Assembly (NCBI RefSeq): GCF_029227915.1
Contig: NC_079876.1
Span: 29,981,828-30,045,827, forward strand
Source: Hydractinia symbiolongicarpus
Lineage: Eukaryota; Cnidaria; Hydrozoa; Anthoathecata; Hydractiniidae
Direction: 5' to 3'
DNA length: 64,000 nucleotides
Shown: in pieces, positions 1-12,784 of the stretch
Layout: each line of letters starts with the position of its first letter
Position numbering within the stretch: position 1 is the stretch's first letter
The notes under the pieces: generated by a model
Seen by the model: the letters and a program-made list of their open reading frames with translations, nothing else
What the model was told of the DNA's origin: nothing
The model's database searches: none
Program-made: the position numbers and the translations under genes

Positions 1-2
1 AG

Positions 3-1458
3 GAAAACAACGAAGAGCGTGTACGTATGGCGCAAAAGCTTGTTGATGAGGTGATGTCGAAAAAGAAAAAAATGAAAACAAAGTCACCGTTCCGTCGAAA
101 ATTTAAAAATGAGCGTTATAAAAACTCGACAACCTCAATACCAGTCCGTGAAACGCGTGCAAGTCGCATTAGAAGAACTGCACTCATTTCTGACGTATTA
201 AATACGACGAAATTACGTCAGGAGACGTCACGACGTAAGTTAAAAAGTAAGACTAAAGAACGCCGCAAGGAATCTGTCGGTTCAAATTTTGCTGACGTTG
301 TATTTCCTAATCAAAGTATGGATTGTCGAAGTACCGCTGGCCGAAGTAGCCGGATGTCGGTGGAAGCACATGAGTTTGTTACCAAGGTTACATACGACAG
401 ATATCAAGATAAACTAACAAAACGACTTCGGCAAACCGTAAAGCAATACGATTCTCCGGATTATATCGATTACGTCACTAATGACGGTAGAAGAACCCAA
501 AATAGTCTTAATGTTAACGAAGCACGAAATAGTAGCCTTTCAAAGTAAGTATATGGGCGAGAACTTTATTCCCGGGGTCTTATTTCACTTTTTGATGACA
601 TAAAGATAGCAAAACAAAAAAAAAAGGTGTTGACTGTGACAATACAGTTTAATGTACTCTGGAGTAACGAATAATGGAGCCCCGATTGTTAATTTTTCAC
701 CTTTCACTCAACCCCCACATTTTTCTAACCTCAATATTATTAAAATGAGAAATGAATTTAACTCATTTAAAAATTCAAACTGTTTACTTCTGCGTATAAT
801 GAAGTTAAAAACAACATATTAGAATATGTGAAGACAATTAAGAATGATGTCACACAAGTGGTACGTCATTTAACTGAAACACGCAATCATGAAAACTTTA
901 TAACACCCTTTCCGCCATCCCTGATTCATTTAATAGAATATTTCATCATGGAAAATATTTTTATATTTTTTGTAGATTTTCATACAAGTCTGCTCTGGAT
1001 ACGAGACCAAAACGATACGATGCGAATTCCATCGATATTCACATTGGGTTGAACGCCAACCAGTCTAGTGCGTCTCTCCAGTCTAGTGTTGATAACACTG
1101 AAGTGAAAAACATTCTACAAAAATATGGTCTTCACGTCGATGAGGGATTATTTGGTGGAAAATCAGAAACCTCGAATTTGTTGGTATGTTTGTTCTGTTT
1201 TAGAGTAAACTGAAGTCCTATGCCTGTCTGCCTTGAATAGGTTTGCTTAATGAGGCGTGCGATAACATATGTTCCCTCATCTGTCTGTAGAAAGCATTAT
1301 GAAACTTAATCGCTAACAGAGATTCGTGTTCCACTATACTATACATTTTGTTTCAGGCGGAGGTGGAGTTTGCGTTGTTAGACGAGAATAGTGAAGCAAG
1401 TCCAACCACACTCGATACTATCGATTGGAATGAAGTCGATAAAATACTAAACGAATAA
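3..1458 (+). CDS. C-terminal part of an unrecognised basic protein (three exons, 5' end off-window)
   Basis: The reading frame is open from the first base of the window, so the Met at 27 is probably internal. Exons are 3-544 (donor GTAAGT at 545), 976-1183 (acceptor TGTAG before 976, donor GTATGT) and 1357-1458 (acceptor TTTCAG, stop TAA 1456-1458). The phases join exactly: 2 bases carried over, then phase 0. The first part is very rich in Lys, Arg and Ser and looks intrinsically disordered. The last 100 residues are more acidic, with a possible amphipathic helix KNILQKYGLHVDE and a tail ending DWNEVDKILNE. There is no signal peptide or membrane segment. AATAAA-like sites follow at about 1453 and 1480. 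I do not recognise the family. A nuclear or cytoskeletal protein would fit the composition, but that is a guess. Confidence 0.72.
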
Positions 1459-2239
1459 AAATAACTTCCGTCTTTGTAAATAAATATATTCTATTTTGAT
1501 TGTTTTTAATTTTTTCTAAATTATCCTAATGGAATAGATATTCCCAAAGAAATATATGCCGCAAATTTTTGCACTTATCGAAAAATACTTTATTTGCCAT
1601 TGGCTCTGATAAATATGACTGTGGCGAAACGTCTATCTATTTATTGAATAGTTGAAAGTTTAACCTTGGTTAGAAATTTAGTAATCCTTAAAAAAAAGTT
1701 TAGAATAAAAACATTAGACACGCTAAATAATGATATAGACAGTGTCCATTCGCGAAATTTATTGACACTATCCATTCCCGAGATTAAATTCTCGCCAAAT
1801 CTAAAACAATTTAAAATTTCTGCGAAATCGCGAAAATTAATTATTGCGGGACGATTCATCCTCACATTTTTATCTTTCAGTGGTGAACCGTTAAATCCCT
1901 CGAAATAAGAATTGACTTTGAAAATAAAAATAAGTTTTATAAAATGTGATATTTTACACTTAAAATATATCTACGTAATATTTATCTACACACTAATAAA
2001 TAATTATCAAAATGACTAAAAATAATATTTGTAAAATAAAAACCATTTTGCAAATGCAAATTAATCAACACTACGTGAAAAAAATAATTTATCAAACCTC
2101 CTTGACTCCACAGACTTGATTTAGTTTAAAAATAAAAATCAAGAATTTGCTTCCTGTTACTTTACTGTAGCAGGAATTTACGGTTTTACGTTTATTTTCT
2201 AGTAAAATTGCTGCAAAATTATTGAAACAAAAATAAAAC
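1459..2239. other. 3' UTR and intergenic AT-rich spacer
   Basis: This holds the presumed 3' UTR and polyadenylation signals of the preceding gene (AATAAA-like at about 1480), then AT-rich sequence. Short ORFs here on both strands overlap each other, show no family resemblance and are most likely chance. Confidence 0.5.
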
Positions 2240-2796
2240 AAGAAGCCCTGCGGCTTAAAGATTTCCGCCATTAGATATAATCTGAAAAAAGATATAAAAT
2301 CGTGACATACATGTCACGATGTTATAGCTATAATACATTATCTTTCACAAAAAATATCCAGCCTCAACAATTCCTCTTTAAATTAAAATTCATTGATAAT
2401 TAATTAGTTCTGCTGAATATAGCTTTAGTCTACGTGCTTACAAAATTGTAGTACAGAAGGAAATGACGTAATTATATAACATCAAAGATGGCGCATTATA
2501 AGACGATCTTCATAATGCTACACTGCACGAGCTTTAACTTTCGATTATAAACTTTAAAATAAAGTATTGTTCATTGGATAATAAAACAATTTGTTGCTCT
2601 GTTAGGATTCTTATTGGCCTAAAACTCATTTTAGCCTCGTTCTCAGAAAAAAATCTGTCAAAACGAGGATTTAAGCTTTAGCCTGGATAAGTTTTAGGCG
2701 TCCATGCTCTGGGCTGTCTTTATTTATCTATCTATCTATCTATCTCTCTCTCTATCTTCCCACGCGATATTAAAGATTCCGCCTTCGCCGGCGGAT
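2240..2796 (-). mobile_element. Non-autonomous Helentron-like (HINE-type) element, copy A
   Basis: The left edge AGAAGCCCTGCGGCTTAAAG can form a small hairpin (GCC..GGC) and runs into GATTTCCGCC. The right edge ends in CGCCGGCGGAT. The same arrangement recurs at 11071-11869 and 17593-18391. The terminal motifs also match the two larger elements at 44270 and 47795 when read on the minus strand. Internally it holds a long block shared with the 11-kb copy (for example the stretch around CAGCCTCAACAATTCCTC) and a TATC/TC microsatellite near the right end (about 2721-2756). It lies just downstream of the ctns-1 stop codon. The Helentron assignment is an inference from the terminal architecture. 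A MITE is the alternative. Confidence 0.55.
2721..2756. repeat. TATC/TC microsatellite
   Basis: Five or so TATC units grade into TC repeats inside the element at 2240-2796. The related copies at 11.8 and 18.3 kb keep only two units, so this is a length-variable internal microsatellite. Confidence 0.8.
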
Positions 2797-2877
2797 ATAA
2801 AAAAAATTACTGGAAAACTTTAAGAACATGCTTCGGGTTTGATGATTCTGTTCTTGGAATGAGTTGATCGTGATAAA

Positions 2878-5800
2878 TCATGCTACAGCATTAACAGATG
2901 GATCAGTTTGTTCTTCAACGATAGATTCATATTCTGTATTTTTACGATATAAAACATAATGTTGAACGATAAACAAAATATCGAAAAGAATGGAGAAAAA
3001 ACCAAGACCAAATTTCGTAAAATCTCCAAATATTGAGTTCCATTCATCTAGAAAAGGATTATCACAACATTATTCTAAATGGACAAATATGTTCCAGCAA
3101 AGTAGCTACTAAGATTTATAATTATTTGGTAGAAATACAACTAATCAAAAAACAGAGTTTGAAATGAACCACCTATCCATTAAGCGTTTGTGTCCATGGA
3201 AGGAACTCGTTATAAATTCAAAACTGTTGTTCTAGCAGGATCTAATCAATGTTTACGACTCCTTTTTTATCGCTTGTTTTAAATTCTATTTTTCGTAATT
3301 GAAAAAGGCATCTACATAACATATACGTACTGTTATTGTATGCTAGAAGAAACATTTGAATAAGACTAAACGAACCACCAGTGATATCTGACAACACACT
3401 ACCAATACTCCATCCTACAGTTGATTTACGTCGAAAATTCATATACGCCTAAAAAAGAAGCATGTGTGGGGGAGGTTATTTCAAAATTCGGCGGACACCT
3501 CTATATAACGGACATCATTTCAAGGTCCCGATTGACATTACCCCCTGGAACTGACATCTCTACAGCGGACAGACTTAAGAATGGGTCATCCAAAACAAAT
3601 TTTTGTAAAGAATTTGTTTATATTTACTTAAGACAATGTTCTATTCTTTAATTTTTATATGTTATCCTTCAGCCAGTTTATGGCTTTCTCAGGGCCATAA
3701 AAACGAAAATTTGCAGGGATTTCCAGGCCCTATACTTCCGCGGTTAACGCGTTTCGCAGTCATTATAATATCCATAGAGCAATAAGGGAAGAAATATAAA
3801 CACGACTTTAGATATATTTTTAGACGCATGACCAACCACCATATAGATATTAAATTGTCTTTGCAAAGAAAATATCTCATGTAAGTCTTGAGCTTGTTTT
3901 AGTTTTAAAGAAAAGTAGCATAACTTTAATATATTGTCTTTCTTCTCCCAAAACCAGTCTCTTGATACACCTTTCGGTCGATTTCAATACGCCCTAATAG
4001 CTCCGGGATGGGCTTTAAAGAAGTTCGGCTAATTTTGGGAAGAACCTCTATGTAGTGGACACCTCTTTATAGCGGACACTTTTTTGAGGTTCCGATGGTG
4101 TCCGTTATAGAGAGGTTTCGCTGTATTATATTATAATTTGTTACTTTTCCTTTGTGATACAAAAATCGGCTTAATTTTCCAAACTTAAGTCATACAACGA
4201 TGTTGTTCCACTAATTGGAGAGTATACTGTACACACTGCGCGGTTCATAAAAAATTGTAATGTCAGGTGCGCCTTATAGGGGCGGCGGTTGTGCGCAAGC
4301 TAAAAATAAATTAGTCAACTTTTTGTGCTTTAATAAAAAAACATGCAGCATGATTTATGAAAATATCCGCCAACAATTTAATGGCGTTTTTCACAGGACG
4401 GTATATTTGGAGGGCGGCATTTATTTAAAGGAAAACGCTTAAAATCAAATTGTTGAAAGACAAACGTATATCTTAAGTCTACCCAAACAATAAGTAGACA
4501 TGAAGTGTTGTGCAAAAATTACCTGTGGTACATATTTGATAAGCGTGACACCAAGTTTGATGTATGAGAAAAAATTTAAATAAGTTAACCACGTGATTTT
4601 GGATAAAATAGCAGGAACCAATGAACACGCTGCAAATAACCAGGCTATTATCATTAAGATGATACAAATGATGGAAATTCTTTGTGTTCCACGCTAAAAT
4701 GCAAGACGAGAGATATGAAAAATATATCGAGAGCGCATAAAACAAGGTTGAAAATATGAACAAAATTTATTTATGGAGGAGGTTACACCCAAGGGCGTAT
4801 ACCATAAGGTAGAAAATACTGTATAACTTTCTTTTTATTAAAAACCATAACCTTGAACAAAATGTAACTTAATTTTTTTAAAGATATTTTAATGTGTGTC
4901 TTTTTTAACTACTTTGTCAACTATCAGTTAATACCCTAATCAATTTTTAAACAAAATGAAGGCTGAATATTGCACGGCTATTTTTCTTTAACTAAGGTGA
5001 CACCTAATTTTGCGCACGAAATATTTGATGTACAAAAAACCATGGTCTTTATAAAATGGAACACAACAACAACAACAACAAAAATATAATATAATATACA
5101 ATAAAAATTGAAATACCTTACATCGTAAATAAAACATTGAGATATGGTAATGATAGTAAACAGAAGAGAATGGAGAGCAAAGAAGACATCATTCGGTTGC
5201 ACGGGAATAACAGAACCGCCATATTTGGCAAAATATTCATCCTAAAGTGAAACACAAATGAATGTAATCTTTTATTATATCTACTTTCTATCAGCATCTA
5301 CATAATCCCATTTAAAGATGTGTTGCTGTTACCTTCAAAAAAAATTTTAATACTTTTAATAACCTGATAGAATTTAAGAAAAGAATTTATTAAGAATTTC
5401 CACACCCAGGGTTGAATTCACGCAGCCCAGCATAAAAAGAGTGTAAAGGGTTTAAAAGAGGGCGCGACATTACAAAACGATGAGTTGATAAAAATTGGCT
5501 GGCATCTTTGAAATAACACAAAATTAGTTTTTATGATTTCAGATAACTGGATTTAGATTCGTCTTTAAATCTCAATTTGGCGAATTTTAACAATTACAGT
5601 GAAATATTTTATTTTCGACACAGTAAAACAACAAAACAGACAGGTGATACGGATTCTTCTTTTTTTATATAAATTTTTCTCCTTCCCTTGCAACCGCCTT
5701 ATATTTTTATGAGTACATGACTTGAACATTTCCGTCCAGCTTATTATTACATCTTTTTAGTTTTGTTTTTATATATTATAGCCACCTAGCTAATTTTTTT

Positions 5801-8800
5801 ATATAAGATGTAGAAATATAACCAAATATTTATTTTCCCAATTACAAATTTCTTTTTTTACCTCAAATTTGGGTCAAAAATTGGAAACTTTTACTGCAAG
5901 AGCTTTTCATTTTGAAACCTTTTAACAGACACCAAAAATAATTTTGGAAAAAATATTTTAGAAAGTAATCACCAGAAGAGGTTATCAGACACCAAGTAGC
6001 TATATTGCAACTTTGGTGGCATTAATCAAAAAAACTATATGTTGTACCTGTATTGATGTCACCCGAAACAGACCAACATTGAAAACAGAATAAGCAAGAT
6101 AACCAGTAATATTATAACACAGCAAATCGAAACTTAATCCGACAACACTGAAATAAGAAAACACAGTCAATGATTAATAACGCAATGTAATGACCAATGA
6201 TAACCAGAAGTTAACCTTTCATATTCGCTAAAACATTTTGTAAAGTGAACTTGACAAAATATAATATTGGAGCTGAATACACCTTCTTAAATCTTATCTG
6301 GATTCAAACCAGACAAATAGCTTTTGAGTAGATTGAGATACAGACTGCTTGGGTTGAATTCTTAGCCACAAAGTATACACCCAACATTCAAAAAAGTAAA
6401 AAATAGTTCAATTACCTTTTTCGTTTGTAATTCATTATAACCTAAAATTGAGACTTGTTATAGTGTTAGTACCTGCTTCAATTTCACATGTTATCTTCAA
6501 TCTCGTACAGCAACAAATAAAACCCTGGGTAAACACACAAAGCAGATGAAACTGTCCTGTATGGTATGCTTCATTTATCATTGAATAATATAAATATTAT
6601 CATGTCATGAGCTCACTTGTCCATGACAATGATAATATCTATATTCTTCAATGATAATGACTGAACAGATAAGTGGTAATATTTTTTTTTAACTGCTTTA
6701 TTTAGTCAGAAGCAAGAAAAAAGAATAGGCAAGAAAGTATGCCATTCTGTTCCACCTTCAACACCTCCTTGTTTAGTAGTCATCTACAGTGTTTTTCTCA
6801 TCTTAACTTAACAAAATCTGTTTACAATCTGTTTTACAATTTCTTGTAGATGGAGTCACTGTAACAAAGTTAACTGTTTACCTGTGGGTAACAAGCCACT
6901 GACCATGCAAGGAAATATATCCATCCAATTACACTGATCACTGAGTTCAAAGTGAAAGAGTGAACAACTAATATATGCACTCGATCATGCTTCTTGCTGA
7001 AAAAAATATGATGCAATTTCGGATACAACAAACATCACTTTTATCCCTGTTGCAAAAATTATTAGTAAAAAAAGTCTTGTTAACATATACAATCTATTTG
7101 AATTGAAATTGTTGGAATTTTTAAGATTTATGTCTTATTAATAAACTGATAAATACTATTAACAATTTTCACTTTTAATTTCATTAATCACAAACATAAA
7201 TTGGGAAAAATGAGTTACATATTAAATGAGAACATGTCAAAAAACACTCATACTTTAAAATCAACTCTGATGAATTAAATTTGACATCTATATATGTATC
7301 ACCAACATTGTTTCCATACACATAAACAACTCTTGGTTTTGTGTCATCTTGAGGGGTAAACAAAATCTAAAATAACATTGGTAAATTACTTTTTTCCTGT
7401 TAGCCAACATCAGCCAAGACAAGACAGTATATATATATAAAGTAAAAAAAAATACTGGCAATTCAAAAAAGCTGAACCAAAAAAGGTAAGTTGGTTATAA
7501 AACAAGTATAGTTCGAAAAGTACACTGTTTTTAGCATTCTAAACATGATTACCTTTTCAGTAAGGGGATAAGCTATGTTAGAATCAGAACTAACCAGTGT
7601 TACATAGACTTCTTCAGAGATGGGTGCACTACAAAAAGAACAACAATGGATTTACCAGTACATAAAAACTAACTTCTAGCTTCTACATAAAAGAATAAGT
7701 ATATAATGTAAACTTATTTCTAATTATGTTTTGTATCCTAACAAATTTTTCGGCTGCGTATATACCTACCTTAAACGAATTGTAAATATGGTAACATGAA
7801 ACTCTAATGCAACTGTTTTACAGTCTGTTATGATAAGATCAACTTCTATAAAAAATAAAGGAATTAGCAAGATCTTTGTGTATTATAATTAGTACTAGTC
7901 GTTAAGGCAAGTGGAAAATCCACTTAGCCTGAAGAACAATAAAAATAAAAAAATCTGTCATTTGAATTTTAATGACGCAAACAATGCCCCTTCCCTACAG
8001 AAATGTGTTGAGCTTGAAAGGCTGACCAAGATAATGCATATGATCGTGCACTTTCAACCAACAATTAAGGAGATATAAGGGTATAAAAATTATGCTATTA
8101 TACAATTTTCTTAAAAAAAATTTGTTCAGCTGCCAGCTCTATTGTTAAGCTTTAGAGGCTGATCAAGAAAATGTATAGGATCATGTACTTTTACGAAAGG
8201 TTGAAGAGATATTGGGGTTTAATGGTATTTTGATGACGTCATCAATCCGTCTGTTTCAAAATGGGTGAAATGACCCAGCTTTCAGGAATATACCCTTACT
8301 TTGGTCCTTGGTGGCCCCTAGTTACCCACGAGGAAGATTACATCAGTTATGTTCAGCTGTTTCCAAGATATGAGACTTTAAACATACAGTGCAATGCAAT
8401 GACTTTGCTATATTAAAAAAAGGTTTTGACGTCAGTCTAAATACTTTGATGTCGTGTCATAACAAATAGGCAGTTAACAAATAAGACATACTTTTTAGGG
8501 TGACTTCAAAGAAAATTTTGGTGACCTCAAAGTAAAATGAACACATCCACTATGTCCGTGACAGACAATTCATGTTATTATATAAGATTTTATATATCAA
8601 ATTTCACCACATTTCACTACAAAGGGGCTGATACACGATCAACCTTAATTAGGATATTTTCTCCCAATTAAATGAATGTGTATTTGTTCACACATTTAGT
8701 TTAAGTAAATATTTAGTTTGTGTGTGTGTACATTCAAAAAAAAAATTTTATATCAATCACAAGAAACAGATCATTATGGGGCCTGCTCAAGGAACATTTT

Positions 8801-10022
8801 TTCAAGTGTTTTATTTATTCCCAGGTTGGAATGTCGGCAATTGATTTACAGAATCAAACTTATGATGATATAATTTCCCATAGTTAGCAAAACTTCCCTT
8901 ATGGTATATCTTGAAAACCACTCTGAGACGATTTTTTTGCTATTTAAAAAAACAAAGTCCTAAAAAATATAAGTTTTACAAATTTTGCTTTTTCTAAATG
9001 TCAAATCAAATACATCTAAACAAGGTCATAAAAAAAAAACAATAGGCATGCACACTCATTCCTGTGGGTAGAAAATGTAAACAACAGACCACAGTAGTCC
9101 AACCCAATAAAGCCATTAAAAACTTTTTGCTTCTAAAATATGAATTTCATATAAATTTTAATTTATTAGTATGTACAAAGTTTAAACATTGGCAACAATT
9201 TACAACACAAATGCTATCTTTTCAAACATAACACTACAACATTATTAACAATGTTGTTCTATGTTGTTTTGAATATCACAACAGAGATTAGTTTGCTACA
9301 ATCCTTTTCGTAAATTTTTGGAAAATGGCAGTTTTTTACCTATTTTTGCGATGACATTGCCTGCAACAGTTCTGCTTTGGCAGATGTGTAGGACGGCTGA
9401 GGAGCGTTAAATATACTATGGCCGCATTGCAAAACAATTAAAGTGACAGACCGTAAACCACCAGGAAATCGAGGAAATAGACCATGTTCACATCAGTAAG
9501 AAATATCAAACTTTGATGGTCAAACCAAAAAACATAAGGACAAAGAAACCAATCAACTTGAAACAACATTTTTTTAAACATTTTTTTTTTCATGTGTATA
9601 ACTTATTCTTTTAATGTCGAGCAGTGGTATTGGAAGGCTGTTTTTTTATATCATTTATTTTATAAATAGCTGTAATAAAATCTGACAAAAAAATAAATTG
9701 TAAGTATGACGACAAAATAGCACCTTACATTCTTATCGAAAAAATTTAAACAAGTCTTTTGATTAGATCGACTCGTTTAAATTTAAACCAAAACTCCTGA
9801 GTTAGGAGTTTTGAGATTTAAAAAAAAATATGCAAATCTTTTCGTGTTGCCCTGACTAAAAGGCAGTTCTGAACTGAATGTCTCTCCAGTGACAGAATTC
9901 TTCCCAACTCGTTGGTGTCATTCTGCTGTAAAAAAGTTCATAAAATAAGAAGCTAGACAATCGTGTTACTCACTTCCATTTACTGCAGAGATCGCAGCTA
10001 ACAGTAGTAACACTCTCTTCAT
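2878..10022 (-). CDS. ctns: Cystinosin, lysosomal cystine/H+ symporter (copy 1)
   Basis: Eleven exons, all with GT..AG borders and matching phases: 9974-10022, 7770-7845, 7553-7628, 7254-7366, 6882-6996, 6416-6441, 6048-6147, 5122-5241, 4523-4693, 3331-3448, 2878-3047. Together they give 1134 bases, or 377 aa (human about 367). Exon 1 encodes a cleavable signal peptide ([16 protein letters not shown]). Exons 2-5 give a luminal domain with an N-S-S sequon, then seven membrane segments. PQ-loop 1 ([19 protein letters not shown]) spans exons 5-7. PQ-loop 2 ([19 protein letters not shown]) spans exons 9-10, followed by SDITGGSFS with the family's conserved acidic residue. The tail carries YESI, a tyrosine-type lysosomal sorting motif in the position of the human GYDQL. 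Cystinosin proteins export cystine from lysosomes coupled to protons. The gene is intact and paralogous to the copy at 19083-26768. A TCACGTGA box lies 105 bp upstream of the ATG. Confidence 0.93.
3470..4123. mobile_element. Tigger/mariner-like MITE remnant in ctns-1 intron 10
   Basis: The right end reads GTCCGTTATAGAGAGGTTTC then GCTG before a TA. In reverse complement this gives CAGCGAAACCTCTCTATAAC, a typical Tigger-type terminus with TA target. Subterminal copies of the GGACACCTCTATA motif occur at about 3492 and 4056. The left terminus is not clearly preserved, so that boundary is approximate. No transposase is visible inside. Confidence 0.5.
5065..5086 (+). repeat. AAC microsatellite in ctns-1 intron 8
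   Basis: About seven AAC units just downstream (in gene orientation) of exon 8. It is too short to say more. Confidence 0.75.
6575..6657. repeat. Imperfect inverted repeat (hairpin) in ctns-1 intron 5
   Basis: The left arm starts TTATCATTGAA and runs to GTCATG. The right arm runs from CATGACAATGATAAT to TTCAATGATAA. The arms are about 35 bases with a loop of under 15 bases and a few mismatches. It may be a small foldback element. It has no equivalent at this position in ctns-2. Confidence 0.7.
7880..8640. repeat. Dispersed-repeat fragments in ctns-1 intron 1
   Basis: A block beginning ACTAGTCGTTAAGGC resembles the ACTAGTCGTTAGCC termini at 55.85 and 56.28 kb. The following stretch, with TGATGACGTCATCAATCC, a CCTAGTTACC motif and 'TTTCCAAG', resembles intron 1 of ctns-2 at 24.05-24.25 kb. 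It carries no ORF. These are probably diverged copies of one non-autonomous family. Boundaries are not resolved. Confidence 0.4.
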
Positions 10023-10126
10023 CTTAAGTTCAACTTGTTAGAACCAGTTACCATTGCCAAGGCCAAGTTACAGCCTGGCTAGGAAGCCAAAAAAAGAAAA
10101 TACTGATTTATTGAATCACGCTTTGC

Positions 10127-10134
10127 TCACGTGA
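10127..10134. promoter_or_regulatory. CLEAR-like palindrome TCACGTGA upstream of ctns-1
   Basis: The perfect palindrome TCACGTGA lies 105 bp upstream of the ctns-1 ATG. It matches the core of the CLEAR element bound by TFEB/MiT factors, which in vertebrates drives lysosomal genes. The paralogue ctns-2 has the same octamer at 26889-26896, 121 bp before its ATG. Promoter function is inferred from this conserved placement. Confidence 0.6.
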
Positions 10135-11070
10135 AAAGACTTTGTTATTATTGTTGTTTGGGTATATGGAGCGCAAAACCGACAAGAAAACCCTGGTGAT
10201 TTTCACCTTCGCCCCTGGTACTAGAGCACTCGCATCCCTATCCCCAGATTATTACGGAGCGGCCGGCCAACAACCAAGCTCTTCCTCCGGATTCTTTTTC
10301 TCTTTTTGACAATTTCGGACGGCGTCTTTAGGACGAGATTGGTCAAAAACAAGATTAAAAAAAGCGAAATTAAGCTCTGGCACAAAGCTGATTTGGAGTT
10401 AGGGCTGTTTTTTCCGCTATAAATTGGTAAACCTGTTGTGCTAGAGCGGAAAATACAGTCAAATGATAACGAGCCTTTTATGGTATAGGCGAGAAAAACC
10501 GATAAATTACCGGAAGTATTAAAAGCTTAAGAAAGATAAGCAGGAATTTTTTATTACTTGTGTCTATATCGCCTAGTTAATTAAACTTTCTTCGAGGATA
10601 TTAAAATAAAAAATTACGCTAGGTCTCCTGGCTAACTGCTCAGTGGATCCTGGTATCTTTTAACGTTCATTAGTTCTCGAGATACTTGTCTTCAAAGTTG
10701 CGCTACTTATGCGAAATTATGACGTCATGAATTAGCTCTGAAACATGTAATTGCTGTTCTTAAATTCCAAACGTTCATGTTCAAAACGCCAAACTGTTAA
10801 ATACAACACCCTCTAGCTAGTTCATGATGTCATGCATAACTAGTGAAACTTCTAAGTCCAATTTCTTAAGAACAAATGAAGAATTTTCAAAAAATATGTA
10901 CAATTTCCTAGACAACTTTTCAAACTCTTTCATATGAAATTAACTTGTTTTTTCGCGAGAGGTAAACTTTAAAAATAAATTTAATGTCGTCTTCGGGAAC
11001 AAAAAACAACAATGACGACGTCATCTTTGGAATTACATTTTGGCTACTTTCAAGTTCCATCAAGGGTAAG

Positions 11071-11869
11071 AAGAAGCCCTGTGGCTTAAAGATTTCCGCC
11101 ATTAGCAATGTCTGAAACAGTACTGAACTTTACAGAGGAGTAGGTAATATGGGGGAACAATATCATTGAATATTCTAAAATTTTAACTTCATTTCTCCAC
11201 GAGAACAATTTTAAAAGAAAAATAATAAACCTGAAAATTGATGAACAATAAAAACAAATTAAGAACAACACCAAGGCTGGAAGTTTATCGATTTTCTCTT
11301 TTTCTCTGAAAAACAACTTGAAAAATATCTTTTAAGGTGATAGCAATTTTTATTTACATAATCAGGTACGAAAGGTTATGTTCAGACTTCATATTCTTAT
11401 TTTTTCTTTTATAACACACTTTTATAATACATTATTTTTCACCAAAAATATTCAGCCTCAACAATTCCTCTTTAAATTAAAATTCATAAAGAATTAATTA
11501 GTTCTGCTGAATATAGTTTAAGTCTACGGGCTTGCAAAATTGTGCAAAAGGAAATTACGTAATTATTAAAGGAAAACGTTAATAACATCAAAGATGGCGC
11601 ATTATAAGACGATCTTCATTATGCGACACTGCACGACCTTTAACTTTCGATAGCATATAAACTATAAAAGTATTGTTCATTGGATAATAAAACAATTTGT
11701 TGCACTGTTAGAATTCTTATTGGCTTAAAACTCATTTAAGCCTCGTTCTTGGGAAAAATGTCAAAACGAGGATTTAGGCTTTAGCCTGGATAAGTTTTGG
11801 GCGTCCAGCCTAGCTGCGCTTTCTCTATCTATCTCAGGCGATTTTAAACATTCTTCGCTGGCGGAAATC
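11071..11869 (-). mobile_element. Helentron-like (HINE-type) element, copy B, inside R1
   Basis: Left edge AAGAAGCCCTGTGGCTTAAA with the GCC..GGC hairpin, then GATTTCCGCC. Right edge GCTGGCGGAAATC. The terminal GATTTCCGCC/GGCGGAAATC forms subterminal inverted repeats. The interior matches the element at 2240-2796 over several hundred bases and is longer by about 240 bases. Because it lies inside the recent duplication it is copied at 17593-18391. Confidence 0.6.
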
Positions 11870-12784
11870 AAAAATAAGTAATGTTTCATACAAAAATTGT
11901 GATATTTTTTTACGCATAAAAATATAAATAACATACATTATGGTGATGTAACAAAATTAACAATATTAAATCTAGAGACTATTTTAACATATATCGAAGA
12001 CTTTTGCAGAACTCATAGTTATGAGACTTTTTAACCCTTACTCTAAAGGACGGGAATTGGCGTGGCAGCAGGGGCGAAATACTGATATACCATCTATTTG
12101 CCATAGCTCGTGACAACTTAAACTCGTGATATCAAAAGAAAATTAAAATTTTCCATTCACCAACATATAAGTTCGCCAGAATTTCAGAAAATCTACCATA
12201 GTAATCCATGCCTCGTCATTATGGCTCCGGTTCTTGTTTGAATCGAAAGCAAAATTCATCGCGCGCCAAATGAGTCTTATTTTTACGCCCCGCCTAAACC
12301 GCCCTCCGCCAATTTTATAAAGTACAACGTTAACCTCTGACTTATAAGTTCGCCATATGACGTGTAAGTTCGCCATATCGTTTTTATGTAAATTCTGACT
12401 AAAAATCGACATATTCCATAAATAATAGACTTATTTCATGTTCTCGTGAGCTCCATGATGTATTTAAATCATTATTAGCAATTTTTTGTGGGTGGCGAAC
12501 TTAAAAGTACCACGCGTGATTGTAATTGACCGAGCCAGATTGACCAATAAGAAGGTTTATATATATATAATCGAACAATTTCGGTAAGTAGAATATTCGA
12601 AAATCTATTTCGCGGCAAATTTGTTCTTCTGTCTTCTTTTTGTTCTTCTAGAAAACTTATGCGGACGTGTCTACGAAAGAGAAAAAAGAAGTACAATATT
12701 CGTGTGGTATAATTTTTTTTACTAAATTATTATTATTTTTTTAAAAATTTGTATTTGTATATTATTGTCTGCCAATTTTTAGAC

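Larger units (their letters stand above)
9016..12167. repeat. Direct duplication, copy R1 (with ctns-1 exon 1 and promoter)
   Basis: This 3152-bp segment recurs at 15538-18689 with a constant offset of 6522 bases. By eye I count about seven substitutions and no large indel (around 9039, 9341, 9351, 9540, 9998, 10230 and 11943). It begins inside ctns-1 intron 1 at CTAAACAAGG and ends at ACCAACATA. It contains ctns-1 exon 1, the promoter with TCACGTGA, and one Helentron-like element. Near identity implies a very recent event or an assembly/haplotype artefact. Confidence 0.95.

Noticed and set aside
10920-11316. Two minus-strand ORFs repeated identically at 17442-17838
   Set aside because: The exact duplication is explained by R1/R2. 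The translations lack domain features, overlap a non-autonomous element, and cannot be judged conserved at such low divergence.
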